In this document: piece after piece, positions 9,350 through 18,181 of the stretch | Position numbering within the stretch: the first letter of the stretch is position 1 | Layout of the letters: each line of letters starts with the position of its first letter | Assembly: GCA_038227995.1 (NCBI GenBank) | Contig: JBBRPP010000002.1 | Location: forward strand, 186,001-250,000 | Direction: 5' to 3' | DNA length: 64,000 nucleotides | Source of the DNA: WLMZ01 sp038227995 | GTDB lineage: Bacteria; Actinomycetota; Acidimicrobiia; Acidimicrobiales; Ilumatobacteraceae | The notes under the pieces: generated by a model | Told to the model about the DNA's origin: nothing | The model's database searches: none | The model's input: the letters and a program-made list of their open reading frames with translations, nothing else | Translations under genes and position numbers: made by a program

Positions 9350-10549
9350 CTATGAGCCCGTGTTGATCGAGCTCCAGGTGTTCTGCCACAACGTGTCGAC
9401 AGCCGCTGGCAGGGCATCGATGCGCAGACCCTTGGCGAAGTCGTCGGCCGTCACGAGCGCGTTCGCGAGGTTCTTCGGGATCGTGCCGTCGGCGATCAGC
9501 GTCTCGGCCTCGAACCCCCTCAACGTGCTCTGATAGCCGATGTAGGCCTGGTTGATCTTGGCGTTCGCGGGATCGAGCATGAAGTTGATGAACTCGTGTG
9601 CCAACGCCGGATGCTGGGCCTTGCGCATGATCGAGATCGTGTCGTTGTTGATCACCCGCTTGGCGATCGGTGGTGTCCAATAGCCCAGCGTCTCCGGCCC
9701 CGTGCCGGCGGGCAGGTAGCCGACGGCCAACAGCATGTCGCCGCTCCACAGTTGATTGACCTTGGTCGTTGCTTCGGGAATGTTCTGATAGCCGAGCACG
9801 TCGATGCGCGGGTTGGTCGCGGTGAGCATCTTCTTCAGTTCGGCCTTGGCCGCAGCGATGTCGGCGGCCTTGGTCGTGTTGATGTCGTCGATGCCAGCGT
9901 GCTGCAGCCCGAGGCCGATCGCCTCGCGATACGAATCGAGCAGACCCACCGCGCCCGTGTACTGCGCGTCCCACATCGCGTCCCAACCGTTGTCGCCGGT
10001 GAGCGGCGCCTTGACGAGATCGGTGCGGAATCCGATGCCGGTGGAGAACACCGTGTACGGCACCGTGTACTGCGCGCCCTGATCGTAGAACGGGTCCTTG
10101 ACGCTGTCCCACAGGTTGTCGAAGTTGGTCAGGTAGCTCTTCTGCAGCGGCTGGAGCAGATCGGAGGCAACGTATTTCGGCAACAGATCGACCGCCGTCG
10201 ACAGCAGCAGGTCGACGTTGAACGCTCCGCTGGCGATCTTGCTCAACGCCTCGACGTCGGTCGCGAACGTGCTGACCTCGACAGCTGCGCCCGTCTGCTG
10301 CTTGAACTTGTCGAGCAGCTCCGGAGCGACGTAGTCGGCGTAGTTGGCGATGCGCAGCGAGCCCGCCTCACGGCTGGTGCCGGACTTGATCGGCTGATTG
10401 CTCGACGAGACCTTGAGCGTGACCGGCTTGTCCGGCGATGCGATCTGCAACGTGTTCGACGTGCTCGACGAGCCACGGCTGCCGCACGCGGTGAGACCAG
10501 CCGCGCCGAGACCTGCTGCCGACAGTGCGAGGAAATGCCGGCGACTCAT
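9350..10549 (-). CDS. potD: Polyamine-type substrate-binding lipoprotein (PotD-like)
   Basis: A 399-residue extracellular solute-binding protein. The signal region MSRRHFLALSAAGLGAAG carries a twin-arginine pair (R3-R4) and ends in a lipobox L19-T-A-C22, so the protein is likely a lipid-anchored Tat substrate. The mature part matches the PotD/SBP_bac_8 fold (SLRIANYADYVAPELLDKFK; DLLLSTAVDLLPKYVASDLL). First gene of the potDBC operon. Spermidine or putrescine is the default ligand for the family. Other amines are equally possible, given the amine-catabolism-like genes nearby. Confidence 0.87.
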   Translation of the reverse strand: MSRRHFLALSAAGLGAAGLTACGSRGSSSTSNTLQIASPDKPVTLKVSSSNQPIKSGTSREAGSLRIANYADYVAPELLDKFKQQTGAAVEVSTFATDVEALSKIASGAFNVDLLLSTAVDLLPKYVASDLLQPLQKSYLTNFDNLWDSVKDPFYDQGAQYTVPYTVFSTGIGFRTDLVKAPLTGDNGWDAMWDAQYTGAVGLLDSYREAIGLGLQHAGIDDINTTKAADIAAAKAELKKMLTATNPRIDVLGYQNIPEATTKVNQLWSGDMLLAVGYLPAGTGPETLGYWTPPIAKRVINNDTISIMRKAQHPALAHEFINFMLDPANAKINQAYIGYQSTLRGFEAETLIADGTIPKNLANALVTADDFAKGLRIDALPAAVDTLWQNTWSSINTGS

Positions 10550-10699
10550 TGGATGTGGCACGACGGTGGACTCCCTGGCAGCGGCTCGAGTTCGCCCACC
10601 ATAGCAATCCGTCGCAGAGCGATCGGCAGGGCCTGGACCTGGTCGGGCCGCTTCTCCACCGCCACTAGCCTGATCGGGGACACAGAGGAACCAGCGACC

Positions 10700-11812
10700 A
10701 TGAGCACGCCAATCCACCAGGCACCGGCTTTCACCTTGGCCGGTAACGACTACCACGACGCAGCGGTGTTCGACGCCGAACGTCGCAACATCTTCCACGG
10801 CAACTGGTTCTACGTCGGGCGCGCCGACCCGCTGGCGCCCGGCGACCGGTTGGTCGTCGACGTCGCCGGTGAGAGCGTGCTCATCGTGTGCGATCGCGAC
10901 GGCACGCTGTACGCCCACGCCAACGTCTGTCGTCATCGTGGAGCGCAACTGTGCGCCGAGAGCGGCAGCGGGGCGAAGGGTTCGATCACGTGTCCGTATC
11001 ACGCGTTCAGCTACGCGCTCGACGGTCGGCTGATCGCGACCCCGAACGTCGACGCGAACGAACTCGATCGCGACGAGCTGTCACTCTGGTCGATCGCGCT
11101 CGAGGTCTGGCAGGGCTTCATCTTCGTCAACCTCGCTGCTGAGCCGCAGCCATTGCTGGACTGGTTCGGCGCCCATCCCGACTCATCGCCGCTGCACTTC
11201 GGTCGCCACGACATGGCCGGACTTCGCGTCGGACGGCGCACCGAGTCCGAGGTCGAGACGAACTGGAAGATCCTCAACGAGAACTACATGGAATGCCTGC
11301 ACTGCCCGCGGGTTCATCCGGAACTCGTCGACATCGTGCCGTTCTATCGCGACGGTGCGGTGGTCGATCCGAGCCGCACCGATGGCGGCGTCGCGCTGAT
11401 CCCCGGCGGCACGGGTTTCAGTCCCGGTGCTCGATCGCGCCTGCCGCTGCTGCCGACGATGTCGCCCGCGGATGGCGAGGAGTACTTCGGTCTCGCCGTG
11501 TTCCCGAACATGCTGCTCGACGTCACCGGCACCTGCATCATCGCCACCGCGATGTACCCGCGTTCGGCGACCCACACCAGCGTTGTGACCGAGTACCTCT
11601 TCGCGCCCGACACGATCGCCGCGGCGGGCTTCGATCCCAGCGAGGTGGTCGACTTCAACGAACTCGTCGCCAGTCAGGACTACGCCGTGTGCGAGATGGT
11701 GCAGCGCGGTGTGCAGTCGAGCCGCTTCACCCACGGTGTGCTGACCACGAAGGACGCGCTGATCATCGACGTCAACGCCCGTTACCTGGCCGAGCGCGGA
11801 CCGGTCGACTGA
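10700..11812 (+). CDS. Rieske-type ring-hydroxylating/demethylating oxygenase, alpha subunit
   Basis: A 370-residue oxygenase. The Rieske [2Fe-2S] ligands are C77-x-H79 and C98-x2-H101 (CRHRG, CPYH). The mononuclear iron site is in the catalytic half, NYMECLHCPRVHPEL, with the two His and conserved acid of the family. Overall it resembles choline/carnitine/glycine-betaine monooxygenase-type alpha subunits (RHO_alpha_C) more than aromatic dioxygenases. It needs a reductase for electrons, but none is adjacent. The start at 10700 follows GAGGAA at good spacing; a much longer open frame upstream overlaps potD antisense and is not coding. Confidence 0.87.
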   Translation: MSTPIHQAPAFTLAGNDYHDAAVFDAERRNIFHGNWFYVGRADPLAPGDRLVVDVAGESVLIVCDRDGTLYAHANVCRHRGAQLCAESGSGAKGSITCPYHAFSYALDGRLIATPNVDANELDRDELSLWSIALEVWQGFIFVNLAAEPQPLLDWFGAHPDSSPLHFGRHDMAGLRVGRRTESEVETNWKILNENYMECLHCPRVHPELVDIVPFYRDGAVVDPSRTDGGVALIPGGTGFSPGARSRLPLLPTMSPADGEEYFGLAVFPNMLLDVTGTCIIATAMYPRSATHTSVVTEYLFAPDTIAAAGFDPSEVVDFNELVASQDYAVCEMVQRGVQSSRFTHGVLTTKDALIIDVNARYLAERGPVD

Positions 11813-11857
11813 CCGGATTGACTCGACCGACCTGGCAGACCCGGCGCGCCCATCGGC

Positions 11858-13075
11858 CTACGCAGCGGCGCGAGTGCGGCGAAGGATCGGGTCGGCCAGG
11901 CGCAGTGCACCGTCGGCGAGGCGCATCACACGGCCGGCAGCTCCGGGTGTCGCGCCGTCGATCAGGTTGCCCATCACCGACAACGTCACGTTCGCTGCAG
12001 CCTGCGTGCCGACCGCGACACGGAGTCCGTTGCGCAGCAGGAACGGATGACCGATGATGAAGCTGAACCGTCGCCCGGTGCGCAGGAACGCGTCGAACCG
12101 CTCACCCACCAACTGGTCGTACACGTCTGGCGCGGTCGACGGATTGGCCAGGAAGAGATCGGCCGCCAGGGTGCCACTCTCCAGCCCGTAGTCGATGCCT
12201 TCGCCGTTCATCGGGTTGACGAAGCCGGCAGCGTCGCCGACAGCGACCCAGCCGGCACCGTGGCGGCGGATGCTGCTCATCGGCAGCCGCCACGCGCGTG
12301 GCTTGTCGAGGTACGGACCGAGCGACCAGGGCTCGTTGACGATCGCGGCGTACTGGTCGAGCAGTGTGTTGAGGTTGAGCTTCTTGAAGCCCTGCATCGT
12401 GCTGAGCGCGCCGACGCCGATGTTGACCGTGCCATCGCCGGCCGGGAACATCCACCCGTATCCGGGAACGGGTGTGCCGTGCTCGTCGCGCAACGACAGG
12501 CACGCTTCGAGGTGGCGCTCGGCGTGGCGCGGACTCTCGGCATACGCGCGGATCGCGAGACCGAACGGCTCGTTGGGGTCGCGTTCGGCCCCCAGCATCT
12601 TCGCAGCGGCGCCCTGCGCGCCGGCGGCGAGAACGGTGAGTGGCGCGGCGTACGTTGCCCCATTTGCAGCGACACCCGTGACCTGATCGCCCTCCATCAC
12701 GGGCAGCGCCTCGTGATCGAACAACACCTCGGCGCCGGCCTGGATCGCGAGATCGATGAGGTACGTGTCGAACAGCCGCCGCGGCCATACGGCGCCGTAG
12801 TTGGGGAAACGGTCCGTTGTCGGCCACGCGAGTTCACGCGTGGTCTTGCCGGCGATCATGCGCAGTCCGTCGATGCGATGGGCGGGGCTGATGTCGATGT
12901 CGAGCTCGTCCAACGCGGCGACGGCGCGAGGGGTGAGGCCGTCGCCGCACACCTTGTCGCGCCCGTGCGGACCTTTCTCGAAGACCGTCACACGGGCGCC
13001 GGCACGGGCGGCACGGATCGCCGTCGCTGCGCCTGCCGGGCCGCCACCGATCACGAGCAGGTCGCGTTGGTTCAC
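11858..13075 (-). CDS. Geranylgeranyl-reductase-family FAD oxidoreductase
   Basis: A 405-residue flavoprotein. The N-terminal Rossmann motif GGGPAGAATAIRAARAG binds FAD. The family hallmark CGDGLTPRAV follows at about residues 45-55, and GDAAGFVNPMNGEGIDYGLESG closes the FAD site. The family saturates isoprenoid double bonds (menaquinone or lipid tails); the specific substrate is uncertain. The GTG at 13075 is preferred because GGGAG precedes it by about 5 bases; an in-frame ATG at 13114 has no such signal. It stands alone between the Rieske gene (convergent) and the large signalling gene. Confidence 0.85.
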   Translation of the reverse strand: MNQRDLLVIGGGPAGAATAIRAARAGARVTVFEKGPHGRDKVCGDGLTPRAVAALDELDIDISPAHRIDGLRMIAGKTTRELAWPTTDRFPNYGAVWPRRLFDTYLIDLAIQAGAEVLFDHEALPVMEGDQVTGVAANGATYAAPLTVLAAGAQGAAAKMLGAERDPNEPFGLAIRAYAESPRHAERHLEACLSLRDEHGTPVPGYGWMFPAGDGTVNIGVGALSTMQGFKKLNLNTLLDQYAAIVNEPWSLGPYLDKPRAWRLPMSSIRRHGAGWVAVGDAAGFVNPMNGEGIDYGLESGTLAADLFLANPSTAPDVYDQLVGERFDAFLRTGRRFSFIIGHPFLLRNGLRVAVGTQAAANVTLSVMGNLIDGATPGAAGRVMRLADGALRLADPILRRTRAAA

Positions 13076-13165
13076 AGCTCCCAGCCTGCCAGCCGCCGAC
13101 GCCGAACCCTCCACGGATCGCAGGGGTTCCCGGTCACACCAGCGCTCAGTTGTCCTCGGCTGTAC

Positions 13166-16100
13166 TCAGCCGGACGGGTACGCCGCGCAGGTTGCGTGGT
13201 ACGGCTCTCCGTCCGGCATGTAGCGAAGCCATTCGGCATGCGTCAGGTTGCGGCCAGCTCGGCTGCACGCCAGTGAGGGCCAGCTCGCAAAGTCGAAATT
13301 CCACCGCTGCATGCCATGCCCTTCGGGCACGACGAGGAACCGGGCGTTCAGATCCCATGTCGCGGTGAAGACGTCGTCGTCGGCCGAGCTCACGCCCGTC
13401 GGCCCGACTGCTGCGACAACCGGATCACCGATCGGAGCGTGCGTGGTGACGTCCCACCATTGCAGCGTGCCGCCGCTCGTCTTGCTGAGCAGCTCGGCAC
13501 CGTCAGTGGAGAACGACAGTGCGTCGACGACTCCGACCGAACCGGAGAAGACATTCTCGGACACCCCACCCGTCCCCAGGTCGACCACGCTGATACGACC
13601 GCTCGAATCACCGAAGACGACCTCTCGGTCGTCAGGGGCGACTGCGGCGGCGGTGACCCGAGAACCGACTCCGGGCACCGTCAGGGTGAGCCGGACCGAC
13701 AATCCCGAACCGTCACGGCCAAGCACATCGAGATGCCCGAACCCGCCCACCGAACCGGACCGCACGATCAGCGTGCCGTCGTTGCTGACGACGATCTGCG
13801 CATGATCGATCGGCCCAAGCGCGATCGGCTCGCCGATCGGCGTCATCGACGACGAGTCGTAGCCGGTCAGCGACTTCGAGTCGGCTGCGAGCGCGGCGAT
13901 CACGTTCAGCCGGAGGTCGACGCTGTAGGTGCCGTTCACGACAGCGCGTTTCGTGGCATCGATGGGTACGCCGTCGGGGCCTGCCATCACGAGAGAGTTG
14001 TCGGAAACGTCGAGGACCAGCAAATGCCCTCCGTCGGCGCTGTAGATCTGGGGAATGAGCGTTGAGCCCGAGGCCGCAGGCGTGACGTCACCGGTGGCGA
14101 GATCGTAGGTACGGATGCCACTTCGCCCGGCCGTATGGATCCGCTCGCCATCGGGACGGACGACGAACGGCGACTCGTCGCTGGTGCCGAAGGGTGCACG
14201 TGCGAGGGGCTCTCGCCCGTCCAGCGCCAACTCGGTGAAATGATCGCCCGAACTGACGAAGAACGACGTGCGGTCGGGCGAGAAGAACCCGCCGGTTGCG
14301 CCGACCACGTCGGTGCGTAGCACTTCGGTGACAGCCGGCGGGGTTTGCAGGCCGTAGATGACCACCTGTCCCGTTGCGTCGACCGCCCCCATCCGCCGCC
14401 CGTCACGGCTGAACGACGCCTGCGTCAGGACGGCACGCTGGGCCGGCATGTCGATCACGGTCGGCGAGCCCTCGGCTGGCACGAAGATCAGCCCGACGCC
14501 GACGTCGGTGCCGACGCCGAGCCATGCCCCGTCGTACGAGAAGCTTGCATCCACGGCACCGCTGGGAGGCGTGACGACGCCGAGGGGTGCCGTCGTCGTG
14601 AAGGTACTGGTACCGGTCGTGGGGTCGAAAATGCCGACACCGAGCCCCACAGCCCGGTCAGCCGCATCGGGCGCCAACGCCTTCGTGACGGCCACCAGCC
14701 CTCGGGCGGAATCGACCGCGGCAACACCGACGTCGTCGGTAGCAAAGCTCCTCACGGTGCTTCCCGAGCGAGCATCGACCAGGCGAGCTTCGTGGACGGC
14801 CGGCGGGCTCAGCACCAGGTGCGTATCGTCGACCCAGGCCATTCCAGGCGCCGTCGGTGTCGCGGCTGCTTCGCGGGCGAAATTTCCGATTCGTTGGCCG
14901 TCACCGACTCGGTACGTCTCGATCGAGTGAGTCGTGGCGACGGCGATCTCGGCACCGTCGGCCGACAGCGCTGTCGCTTGCTGATCCTCGACGGTGAGGG
15001 TCTGGACCGGATTCAGCGAGGTCGTGTCGACGACGACGAGGCGGTTGCCGTCCGCGATCAATGCTTTCGATCCGTCTGCCGATGTCGACATCAGAACGGA
15101 CGTGCTGGTGAGGTAGGCCGGATAGATCACTCGGGCGACGGACGGTTGGGTTCGCAGCACCGTCTCCAGCGCGCCGAGGGTGTCACCATCGGGTTGGAGC
15201 CGATGGGCCTCGACTGCGAGCAGCGCCGCGACGTCGACCGAGGACCGCCCGACGTCTCGGGCGGTGCTGGCCACCAACGCGATCTGCGCCTGACGCCGTT
15301 GCCGATCAGCGACGGTCCTGGCCGCGTTCGCGGAGCGCTGCAACGCGATCGCCGCAACCGTCGCGGCTGCCGCAACCGCGAGCGCCAGCAGAGCACCGAC
15401 CAATTGTCGTCGCAGCCGACGATTCGTGCGCTGCAGTGAAGCCTGCTCGTTCGTGCGTAGACGTGCACCGGCCTCGAGGAAGTCATGTTCGAGTGGCGTC
15501 AACGGATAGCCGGATTCGGCCAGCCGTTCGGCCGCGTCCAACCGCACACCTCGATACAGATCGTGATCGGACCGCGCTCCGTCGACCCATTCACGCGCCG
15601 CCTGGCTCAGATGGGCGCGGGCTCGGAGGTCTTCGCGACCATCATCGATCCACGTCGCGAGACGGGGCCACTCCGTCAGCAGGGCTTCATGGGCTAGATC
15701 CACGCGGTCATCGCTGACGACGACGAGCCGCGCCGAGACGAGGGTCTCCAAGACCTTCCCGACATCAGACCCGAAGGTCGGCTGGAGATCACGACGGTCC
15801 ATGGGACGACGCGTCGGCGGACGATCGTCGGCGGGTTCGACCATGCGCAGAAAAAGGTCACGCGCGCACCGTTGGCCGGCTTCGTCGAGCCGACCGGAAT
15901 AGACGCTCTCGGCCGTCCGCGCGATGGATCCACTGACCCCGCCGGCCTCGTGGTAGTCGAAGAGCACGATGTGGTCGGCACTGCGCCGCCGCCATGTCTC
16001 GAACATCGTGTGTGAGAGCAGCGGCAGCGGCTGCGCTTCATCAGCGAGGTCCTCGAGGATGACGTTCGTGACCGCCGGATCGAGTACCAGCCGGGCTGCC

Positions 16101-18091
16101 CGGGCTGGTTGCTCGATGATCGCCCGCAACTCTTCGTCGGACATCCGACCCACCAACGTCGTTGCCGAGCCGAGTCGTGCGGCCAAGATCGGGTGCTCGG
16201 CACACGATCCGAAGAAGTCGCTGCGGAGCCCGATCGCCAACCACTCGATCCCACCGAAGTCGAGCGCGGCGAAGAGATCGTCGAACACCTGACGCCGGCC
16301 GCGTTCGTCCCAGAGCGTGAAGAACTCCTCGAACTGGTCGACGATCAGTCCGGCGTGGCGGTCTGTGCCGGCGAGCAGGTCGGCGAACGTCGAGCGTTCG
16401 CTGGGGGTCGTCACGGTGACCTGCCGCCCACTCGCTCCCACATGATTGATCACACCGGCGCGCAACAGCGACGACTTGCCGCTTCCCGATGAGCCAACGA
16501 CCGCAGCGAAACGTCGTTGCGTCAGTTGTTCGACGACATCGAGCACCAGGCCGTCGCGGCCGAAGAACACCCCGCTGTCCGCCGGTCCGTGCGACACCAG
16601 ACCCTTGTACGGAACTGATGCGCTCAAGGCCCGCGCCGAAAAACGGTCGTCCGCGACTCCCCCGCCATCCTTGCCATCCTTGCCATCCTCGCCATCCTCG
16701 CCGCCCTCGCCGTCGGTCTGGTTGGCCGCCAGCAAGAGGTTCGAGACCGCGCCGACGACGTCGCCGGCCAGCGACCCGACGGAAGCCGTAATCACCTCTG
16801 AACGTCCGCGGGGCACCGCAGCCTCGACGATCGAATCGATCGAATCGATCAGGGCAGACACATCGGCATCGCCCAGCGAACCCAACACGATCTCCGGCGC
16901 GCCCACGACGCGCAGCTGTGCGAGCACGCGGCGCAGCACCTCGCTCTCGCCGCCGTCCATGGTGCGGCACGTGAGAGCGAGCATCACCCCCGGGACGCGC
17001 ACCGTCGTCGACAACGCTGCGATGACATCGAGGGTTTGGGCATCGAGCCATTGCAGTTCTTCGATGACGAACAGCACCGGCGCGGCCGCGCGGATGATGC
17101 GGAGCGCCGCTTCGATCGTCACGACGATCTCACGCGTTCCCGCGCCGGTGATGGCTGGCGAAGGCGTGCGCCCAAGCCTGACATCGAGTGCGGGAACGAG
17201 CGCGGCCAGTCCCTGCACCGTGTCCAACTGTTCGACGATCTCCTGAGGCGCCCACAGGACGAATCGCCGCAGCGCCTCGACGAAAACCTCGAACGGTGAC
17301 GACCGTCGACGCGCGCTGCCGTACAACACAACGGCACCCTGTCCGAGTGCGATACCCGCGACCTCGGCCACGTGACGAGTCCGACCGGACCGCGGAGGTC
17401 CAGAAGTCAGGACGATGGCGGACGCGCCACCCTTCGCCGCAGTCCATGAATCGAGTGCGACACCGAGCGACGAGGCGCCCCCGACGAACGCCGGCTGACC
17501 GCTGATGTCGAGACCGGGTGGCAACGGCGCGAAACCTGCGCCGTCGACCGCCGGAAGCCAGGGCACCTCGGAGCACTCCACCGGATCGGGAAAGCCTTTC
17601 ATCGCCAACGCGCCGACGGAGCGCGCCATCAACATCGTGCGTCGTGCCTCGCCCAAGCTGTGATCAGTGATCAAGATCTGGCCGGACGCAGCCAGCCCAC
17701 ACAATCGCGCGGCCTCGACCACCGGTGTCCCGAACCAGTCGCCGTTCTCGGCCGTCACTTCTCCGGCGGAGATCCCGACGCGGATCGCCAACGCAGGTCC
17801 GTCGGCGGCCGCTGCCAGCCGAGCGACGGCGCGGTTCATCGCGATCGCGCAGCGAACGGCATCTTCCGCCGACGCCTGGAATGCGACCATCAACCCGTCG
17901 CCCTGCGACTTGACCTTTCGGCCGCGATGACTCCACAGGGGTTGACGCAAGGACTCGAACAAATCGCGCCGCAACTCATCGTTGGCGGCCTCACCGATAC
18001 GAGACAGCAGTGCGGTCGATCCGACGAGATCGCAGAACAACAGCGCTACCCCATGGACGCGCTCGCCAGGACTCACGCGATGCCATCCCAC
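13166..18091 (-). CDS. Giant cyclase-homology/AAA/STAND NTPase with beta-propeller
   Basis: A 1641-residue multidomain signalling protein. Residues 12-140 form a class III nucleotide cyclase homology domain: metal Asp21 (LFCDLVGST), Asp65 (KSQGDG) and the Arg of EAARL are present, but the transition-state Asn is Val (FGTPVVEAARL), so cyclase activity is doubtful. Residues about 200-455 are an AAA_16-like ATPase with a degenerate P-loop (GPPRSGRT, Lys to Arg) and Walker B FVIEELQWLD. A Gly/Asp/Lys/Glu linker (459-478) leads to an nSTAND1-type NTPase (about 495-880) with intact Walker A GSSGSGKSS (533-541) and DQFEEFF. One membrane helix (about 896-917) is followed by about 700 residues of WD40-like repeats, presumably a sensor outside the membrane. 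GTG start; single-gene unit. Confidence 0.85.
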   Translation of the reverse strand: MGWHRVSPGERVHGVALLFCDLVGSTALLSRIGEAANDELRRDLFESLRQPLWSHRGRKVKSQGDGLMVAFQASAEDAVRCAIAMNRAVARLAAAADGPALAIRVGISAGEVTAENGDWFGTPVVEAARLCGLAASGQILITDHSLGEARRTMLMARSVGALAMKGFPDPVECSEVPWLPAVDGAGFAPLPPGLDISGQPAFVGGASSLGVALDSWTAAKGGASAIVLTSGPPRSGRTRHVAEVAGIALGQGAVVLYGSARRRSSPFEVFVEALRRFVLWAPQEIVEQLDTVQGLAALVPALDVRLGRTPSPAITGAGTREIVVTIEAALRIIRAAAPVLFVIEELQWLDAQTLDVIAALSTTVRVPGVMLALTCRTMDGGESEVLRRVLAQLRVVGAPEIVLGSLGDADVSALIDSIDSIVEAAVPRGRSEVITASVGSLAGDVVGAVSNLLLAANQTDGEGGEDGEDGKDGKDGGGVADDRFSARALSASVPYKGLVSHGPADSGVFFGRDGLVLDVVEQLTQRRFAAVVGSSGSGKSSLLRAGVINHVGASGRQVTVTTPSERSTFADLLAGTDRHAGLIVDQFEEFFTLWDERGRRQVFDDLFAALDFGGIEWLAIGLRSDFFGSCAEHPILAARLGSATTLVGRMSDEELRAIIEQPARAARLVLDPAVTNVILEDLADEAQPLPLLSHTMFETWRRRSADHIVLFDYHEAGGVSGSIARTAESVYSGRLDEAGQRCARDLFLRMVEPADDRPPTRRPMDRRDLQPTFGSDVGKVLETLVSARLVVVSDDRVDLAHEALLTEWPRLATWIDDGREDLRARAHLSQAAREWVDGARSDHDLYRGVRLDAAERLAESGYPLTPLEHDFLEAGARLRTNEQASLQRTNRRLRRQLVGALLALAVAAAATVAAIALQRSANAARTVADRQRRQAQIALVASTARDVGRSSVDVAALLAVEAHRLQPDGDTLGALETVLRTQPSVARVIYPAYLTSTSVLMSTSADGSKALIADGNRLVVVDTTSLNPVQTLTVEDQQATALSADGAEIAVATTHSIETYRVGDGQRIGNFAREAAATPTAPGMAWVDDTHLVLSPPAVHEARLVDARSGSTVRSFATDDVGVAAVDSARGLVAVTKALAPDAADRAVGLGVGIFDPTTGTSTFTTTAPLGVVTPPSGAVDASFSYDGAWLGVGTDVGVGLIFVPAEGSPTVIDMPAQRAVLTQASFSRDGRRMGAVDATGQVVIYGLQTPPAVTEVLRTDVVGATGGFFSPDRTSFFVSSGDHFTELALDGREPLARAPFGTSDESPFVVRPDGERIHTAGRSGIRTYDLATGDVTPAASGSTLIPQIYSADGGHLLVLDVSDNSLVMAGPDGVPIDATKRAVVNGTYSVDLRLNVIAALAADSKSLTGYDSSSMTPIGEPIALGPIDHAQIVVSNDGTLIVRSGSVGGFGHLDVLGRDGSGLSVRLTLTVPGVGSRVTAAAVAPDDREVVFGDSSGRISVVDLGTGGVSENVFSGSVGVVDALSFSTDGAELLSKTSGGTLQWWDVTTHAPIGDPVVAAVGPTGVSSADDDVFTATWDLNARFLVVPEGHGMQRWNFDFASWPSLACSRAGRNLTHAEWLRYMPDGEPYHATCAAYPSG
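16664..16708. repeat. In-frame 9-bp tandem repeat in the linker of the STAND protein
   Basis: Five consecutive 9-base units (GCCATCCTT twice, GCCATCCTC twice, GCCGCCCTC) encode the EDG/KDG linker between the two ATPase modules. Unit length is a multiple of three, so copy-number change would alter linker length without breaking the frame. Confidence 0.85.
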
Positions 18092-18181
18092 GTCACGAGG
18101 CTCATCTCAGCACACTACGGCCCCTCGAATTTGTGCTGTTGCGCACATTCGGGGAGTGCTGCGCGACGAAGCCCCTTGCGA

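Noticed and set aside
16664..16708. Possible CRISPR-like or mobile repeat
   Set aside because: Units are 9 bases, contiguous, without spacers and in frame within a coding linker.
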